Source: Corynebacterium sp. SCR221107
Lineage (GTDB): Bacteria > Actinomycetota > Actinomycetes > Mycobacteriales > Mycobacteriaceae
Assembly: GCF_027886475.1 (NCBI RefSeq)
Contig: NZ_CP115670.1
Span: forward strand, 1,612,001-1,676,000
Direction: 5' to 3'
Length of the DNA: 64,000 bases
A model generated the notes under the pieces. It was not told the origin of the DNA. It saw only the letters and a list, made by a program, of their open reading frames with translations, and did not search any database. The translations under genes and the position numbers were made by a program. This document shows positions 60,983 to 64,000 of this stretch, piece after piece. Positions within the stretch are counted from its first letter, which is position 1. Each line of letters begins with the position of its first letter.

Positions 60983-61795
60983 ATGAAAAAGACTTCTGAA
61001 AGCTTTACCGCCGACGAGACCCTCGACCCCACCGAGTTCACCTTCGCGCCAGGCACGTTTTCACCCAACCCACAGCGAGCCTCGGTTGGTGCCATGCTGC
61101 TGGCACAGGGAAAGATCGAAGCTACCTTGTTTCTGCGCCACGGCGAACAGCTCTTGCTCAGCTTTATCATTCCGCTGGGGATGCTCATTGCCGTTGCCAC
61201 TTTGCCCATCATCGACGATCCGGATCCGTTACACAAGGGATTCCCGCTGATGTTGGCGATAGCTGCGATGAGTTCCGGTTTTACCGGCCAGGCCATTTCT
61301 TTGGCCTTCGATCGTCGCTATGGTGCACTGAAACGCACCGGCGCCAGCGGGGTGCCCAGCTGGACGATTATCGTCGGCAAGATCCTCGGCGTGGTTGCGG
61401 TCTCGGTGCTCCAGCTCCTCGTGCTGGGTACGGCTGCTCTCCTTTTGGGTTGGCACACCACAGGCAGCGGGGCTTTCTACGTGACATGCGTGTTTTTTCT
61501 CGGAGTGGCCGCGTTTACGTCGCTCGGCATGGCCATGGGTGGCACGCTTTCTTCCGAGCTTGTTTTGGGGCTTGCCAACCTGATGTGGATCGCCTTGATT
61601 GGCGCTGCGGCCCTTTTGTTGTTCCGCGCCCCGGACAATCCAAGCCCGGCTTTCCAAATCGTGCCAAGCATTTCGCTTTCCGACGGCATCCTCTATGCAT
61701 CAGAAGGCAACTGCCCGGGAGTGCAACTAATCATTTTGCTTGGCTGGCTCATTGTGGGAACCGCGATCGCCACGAAGTGGTTCCGCTTTTCCTAG
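60983..61795 (+). CDS. ABC transporter permease
   Basis: A 270-residue membrane protein with six predicted spans after a roughly 45-residue cytoplasmic N-terminus; it has the ABC-2 type pattern LKRTGASGVPSWTIIVGKILGV near the coupling region. It forms an exporter with the preceding ATPase. Substrate unknown; this pair commonly lies between mptB and ctaA in corynebacteria. Confidence 0.9.
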   Translation: MKKTSESFTADETLDPTEFTFAPGTFSPNPQRASVGAMLLAQGKIEATLFLRHGEQLLLSFIIPLGMLIAVATLPIIDDPDPLHKGFPLMLAIAAMSSGFTGQAISLAFDRRYGALKRTGASGVPSWTIIVGKILGVVAVSVLQLLVLGTAALLLGWHTTGSGAFYVTCVFFLGVAAFTSLGMAMGGTLSSELVLGLANLMWIALIGAAALLLFRAPDNPSPAFQIVPSISLSDGILYASEGNCPGVQLIILLGWLIVGTAIATKWFRFS

Positions 61796-61998
61796 TCTTG
61801 TGGAAGATATGCTCTTCCGGCGCCCATTGAACACCCACACCCACCCAGCCTGTACTTTAGGTTTTAGAGGCAAAAGCACAGGCCACATGTAATTTTCGGC
61901 CCGTTCCAAACCTTAGTTGGGAGCGGCTCTCCCACTTTCGTGGGATATGCCACGCCCGTTTGGGGAATTCGGACACCGGTTTTTGGTTGGTGCTCCAT

Positions 61999-62004
61999 TA
62001 GTAT
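61999..62004 (+). promoter_or_regulatory. -10 element of ctaA, leaderless transcript
   Basis: TAGTAT lies 8 nt before the GTG at 62013, the spacing expected if transcription starts at or next to the start codon. This supports that start over any upstream codon. Confidence 0.6.
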
Positions 62005-62012
62005 GGGTATTC

Positions 62013-63011
62013 GTGACTACTACACCAACGACTCCCTCATCCGGACTCCTTGGGCGTTTTGCCCCGGCCATGTCCACGCAGAAGAAGCTCGCGCTGGCAT
62101 TGCTGATCGCGCAAGGCGCCATCACCATTACCGGCTCCATCGTTCGTGTTACCGGTTCCGGCCTGGGCTGCGATACGTGGCCGAACTGCCAAGAAGGATC
62201 TCTGGTGCCCGTCCAAGGGGCTGCACCCGCTGTGCACCAAGCCATCGAGTTTGGTAACCGCATGCTGACCTTCGTCCTGGTTGCCCTCGCCGTCTCCGTC
62301 CTCATCGCCGTACTTTCTGCACATCGCCGCAAGGAAATCGTCAACCACGCCCTTTTCCAATGCTTCGGCATTGTCGTGCAGGCGGTCATCGGCGGCATCT
62401 CGGTTCTGCTGGATCTGCAGTGGTGGGCCGTTGCCCTGCACTTCCTGCCCTCAATGATCCTCGTGTGGGCCGCAGGCATCCTTTACACCCGCATTCAAGA
62501 ACCCGATGATGGCACCCGTCGCACCGTGCTGCAAAGCAGCACCCGGGGCTTGAGCTTTATCTCTGCCGTGGTGATGTCAGCGGTGTTGGTGACCGGCACG
62601 ATGACTACCGGTGCTGGCCCGCACTCCGGCGACGAGGGCGTCGGCATGGAGGGCCGCCTCGAAGTAGACATCGATATGATGGCGCACGTTCACGCCTGGG
62701 TGATGTACGCCTACCTCGCAATCACGGTGGTGCTCGTGGCCTTGCTGATCTTCCAGCGCGCCCCGCAGCGCTCGCAACGTCTCGGCTGGACCTTGATCTT
62801 CTTCATCATTGTTCAGGCTGCCGTTGGTATCGCACAGTACCGGCTGGGAGTGCCCCTGTGGACGGTTCCGCTTCACATCGGTCTGTGCTCCTTCGTCGTA
62901 GCTTTTAGCGCCTTGCTCTTTGCCACCGGCGTCGAGCGCATGGGACCGAACACGTGGGTTACGGGCAGCCCCGAGGGGGACACCAAACGCGCTGCTCTAG
63001 CCAAGGTATAG
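62013..63011 (+). CDS. ctaA: Haem A synthase
   Basis: A 332-residue membrane protein with eight predicted spans that oxidises the haem O methyl group to give haem A for cytochrome aa3. Visible: the cysteine pair in the first outer loop (LGCDTWPNC), HQAIEFGNRM (haem-ligand histidine and Glu), HFLPSMILVW, and later HVHAW and HIGLCSF histidines. The frame is open to 61917, but a leaderless -10 supports the GTG at 62013. Faces ctaB, which supplies haem O. Confidence 0.94.
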   Translation: MTTTPTTPSSGLLGRFAPAMSTQKKLALALLIAQGAITITGSIVRVTGSGLGCDTWPNCQEGSLVPVQGAAPAVHQAIEFGNRMLTFVLVALAVSVLIAVLSAHRRKEIVNHALFQCFGIVVQAVIGGISVLLDLQWWAVALHFLPSMILVWAAGILYTRIQEPDDGTRRTVLQSSTRGLSFISAVVMSAVLVTGTMTTGAGPHSGDEGVGMEGRLEVDIDMMAHVHAWVMYAYLAITVVLVALLIFQRAPQRSQRLGWTLIFFIIVQAAVGIAQYRLGVPLWTVPLHIGLCSFVVAFSALLFATGVERMGPNTWVTGSPEGDTKRAALAKV

Positions 63012-63045
63012 CCCAAACTAGCTTCACTGCTTTCGTTTCGACCTC

Positions 63046-63079
63046 AATCCGCCTCCCCAATCATCTGGGGAGGCGGATT
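63046..63079 (+). terminator. Terminator of ctaA
   Basis: AATCCGCCTCCCCA/TGGGGAGGCGGATT, a perfect 14-bp stem with a 6-nt loop. Confidence 0.95.
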
Positions 63080-63082
63080 TGT

Positions 63083-63347
63083 GCTTTCCGACGTTCCCAG
63101 GCCGCACCCCGCACCGTGCTTGTCTTCGTGGAGCGTGTAGTTGTTATCTGCGTCGGCGATGACGGATGTTGTGGGCTCTGATGGGTCACTTGTACCCGAC
63201 TGCCTGCCTCCACAGGCTCGTCGCAACGTTGGCGAGCCCCACCGCCTACTTCCCTAACGCATTCTCAGGCGTGCAATCAGAGTGTGCTCGCGCATCTCCA
63301 CGCCTTCCAAGCACCCGGGCACCCGGACACCGCGGTCGTCGGCAAGC
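63083..63347. repeat. Recurrent-word inverted pair, 265 bp
   Basis: GCTTTCCGACG (63083-63093) faces CGTCGGCAAGC (63337-63347), the latter followed by A6. Both terminators abut the pair on the outside, so each word sits directly after a terminator stem. Confidence 0.7.
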
Positions 63348-63353
63348 AAAAAA

Positions 63354-63385
63354 CGCCACAGCCTGCGAGCGATGAGGCTGTGGCG
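63354..63385 (-). terminator. Terminator of ctaB
   Basis: CGCCACAGCCT/AGGCTGTGGCG, perfect 11-bp stem; on the minus strand followed by TTTTTTGC and then the recurrent word. Confidence 0.93.
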
Positions 63386-63486
63386 GTTGCGGCCGAAACG
63401 TGGCCAACGTGCAACTTAAGGCAACTCGCACCACTGGAGGTAGGACCGCCCACCTAGCGGCTTCGCGATACCTGTGAGTCCAGTGT

Positions 63487-64000
63487 TTAGAAGAAAGTGG
63501 TGGTCCAACCCAGCATGCTTCCGATGGTCGGGAGGCCGAGCACGGCGTCAACGGACAGGCCAACAAATAACAAGGCGAGATAGTTGTTTGAGAGGATAAA
63601 AAGCTTCAAAGGCTTGACGGGAGCGCCATTTTTGATGCCGTTATGGAGCACGATTGCCATCACCAAGAACCAGATGCCTGCAACCACCGAAATGACGGCG
63701 TAAATCCATCCGGCGGCCGGGATCAATAAGAAGGTCGTGACAATGGTGGCGAGGGTGTACCAGACGATTTGCCTCGTCACCTGCTCGGCGGTGCGCACCA
63801 CAGGAAGCATGGGCACGCCAGCAGCGGCATAATCATCCTTATACTTCATGGCCAATGCCCACGTGTGCGGAGGGGTCCAGAAGAAGATGATCATAAACAA
63901 TACGATCGCCTGCCACCACTGATGCGGCACCCCTTCTGGCAGATTGTCGGTTACTGCCGCCCAGCCAACAACAACCGGCATGCATCCGGCGGCCCCGCCC
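63487..64000 (-). CDS. ctaB: Haem O synthase (protohaem IX farnesyltransferase), 3' part
   Basis: The C-terminal about 170 residues of a UbiA-family prenyltransferase, running off the window. It has the second Asp-rich motif [16 protein letters not shown] and membrane segments [32 protein letters not shown] and [10 protein letters not shown]. It farnesylates haem B to haem O for ctaA. The N-terminal half with the first DxxxD motif is outside. Confidence 0.93.
   Translation of the reverse strand, partial: GGAAGCMPVVVGWAAVTDNLPEGVPHQWWQAIVLFMIIFFWTPPHTWALAMKYKDDYAAAGVPMLPVVRTAEQVTRQIVWYTLATIVTTFLLIPAAGWIYAVISVVAGIWFLVMAIVLHNGIKNGAPVKPLKLFILSNNYLALLFVGLSVDAVLGLPTIGSMLGWTTTFF

Larger units (their letters stand above)
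63012..63486. other. Gap between ctaA and ctaB
   Basis: 475 bp holding the two terminators and a recurrent-word pair. In C. glutamicum a quinone oxidoreductase gene lies between ctaA and ctaB; here I find no such gene. The middle (63095-63335) has no recognisable coding sequence; a 60-codon minus-strand frame (63044-63226) matches nothing I know. Confidence 0.5.

Overview
The window looks like a contiguous chromosomal stretch of a Corynebacterium. Evidence: mycothiol genes (mshC and a mycothiol-dependent formaldehyde dehydrogenase), an antigen-85/corynomycolyltransferase-type secreted esterase, an MptB-like lipomannan mannosyltransferase, the aconitase-AcnR locus with a canonical AcnR operator, and a gene order shared with Corynebacterium and partly with Mycobacterium (ripA-like NlpC/P60 - small membrane protein - acn - acnR - glutamine amidotransferase - ABC-F; sufR-B-D-C-S-U-T; mptB - ABC transporter - ctaA - ctaB). 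Base composition is moderately GC-rich. The species cannot be fixed from the sequence alone.

Layout. 0-9.4 kb, minus strand: mycothiol-dependent dehydrogenase, hisG-hisE-HAD phosphatase, a P1B-type metal ATPase with a TPCP motif, and metH. 9.6-17.1 kb: a secreted PAP2 phosphatase pseudogene with two in-frame stops, then hypothetical-mshC, uppP, a lipoprotein, pyrD and a mycolyltransferase-like esterase. 17.2-22.3 kb: membrane protein/YbhB pair, tRNA-Leu(GAG), a zinc-ribbon SDR protein and an HNH protein. 21.1-26.4 kb: methylmalonyl-CoA mutase module (mutA-mutB-meaB). 26.6-32.6 kb: TVP38-like membrane protein, HTH protein, SPFH-NfeD pair, DUF3097, hypothetical protein and ferrochelatase. 32.7-36.1 kb: NlpC/P60 hydrolase behind a ~1 kb regulatory region, and a small membrane protein. 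36.8-41.3 kb: acn, acnR and amidotransferase. 41.3-46.8 kb: a decayed DUF1990 gene, ACT/UPF0210 pair, membrane proteins and an ABC-F ATPase. 46.9-50.8 kb: a decayed beta-oxidation/CoA-transferase block. 50.9-57.4 kb: the suf Fe-S operon. 57.9-64 kb: mptB, an ABC exporter, ctaA and the 3' part of ctaB.

The strongest unexplained signal is a short word, GCTT(G/T)CCGACG, which I counted 17 times on the two strands (about 0.06-0.1 expected by chance). It has no strand bias, is strongly enriched between genes, often carries GCC on one side and a T-run on the other, and occurs several times as inverted pairs. It behaves like a DNA-uptake-type word or a dispersed palindromic repeat, and I do not recognise it. 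Second is the leader of the NlpC/P60 gene: a perfect GlxR-type site, a long-range stem and a terminator-like hairpin suggest a riboswitch or attenuator. Several pseudogenes (PAP2, FadB-like, thiolase, DUF1990) show recent loss of fatty-acid/CoA metabolism and surface functions.
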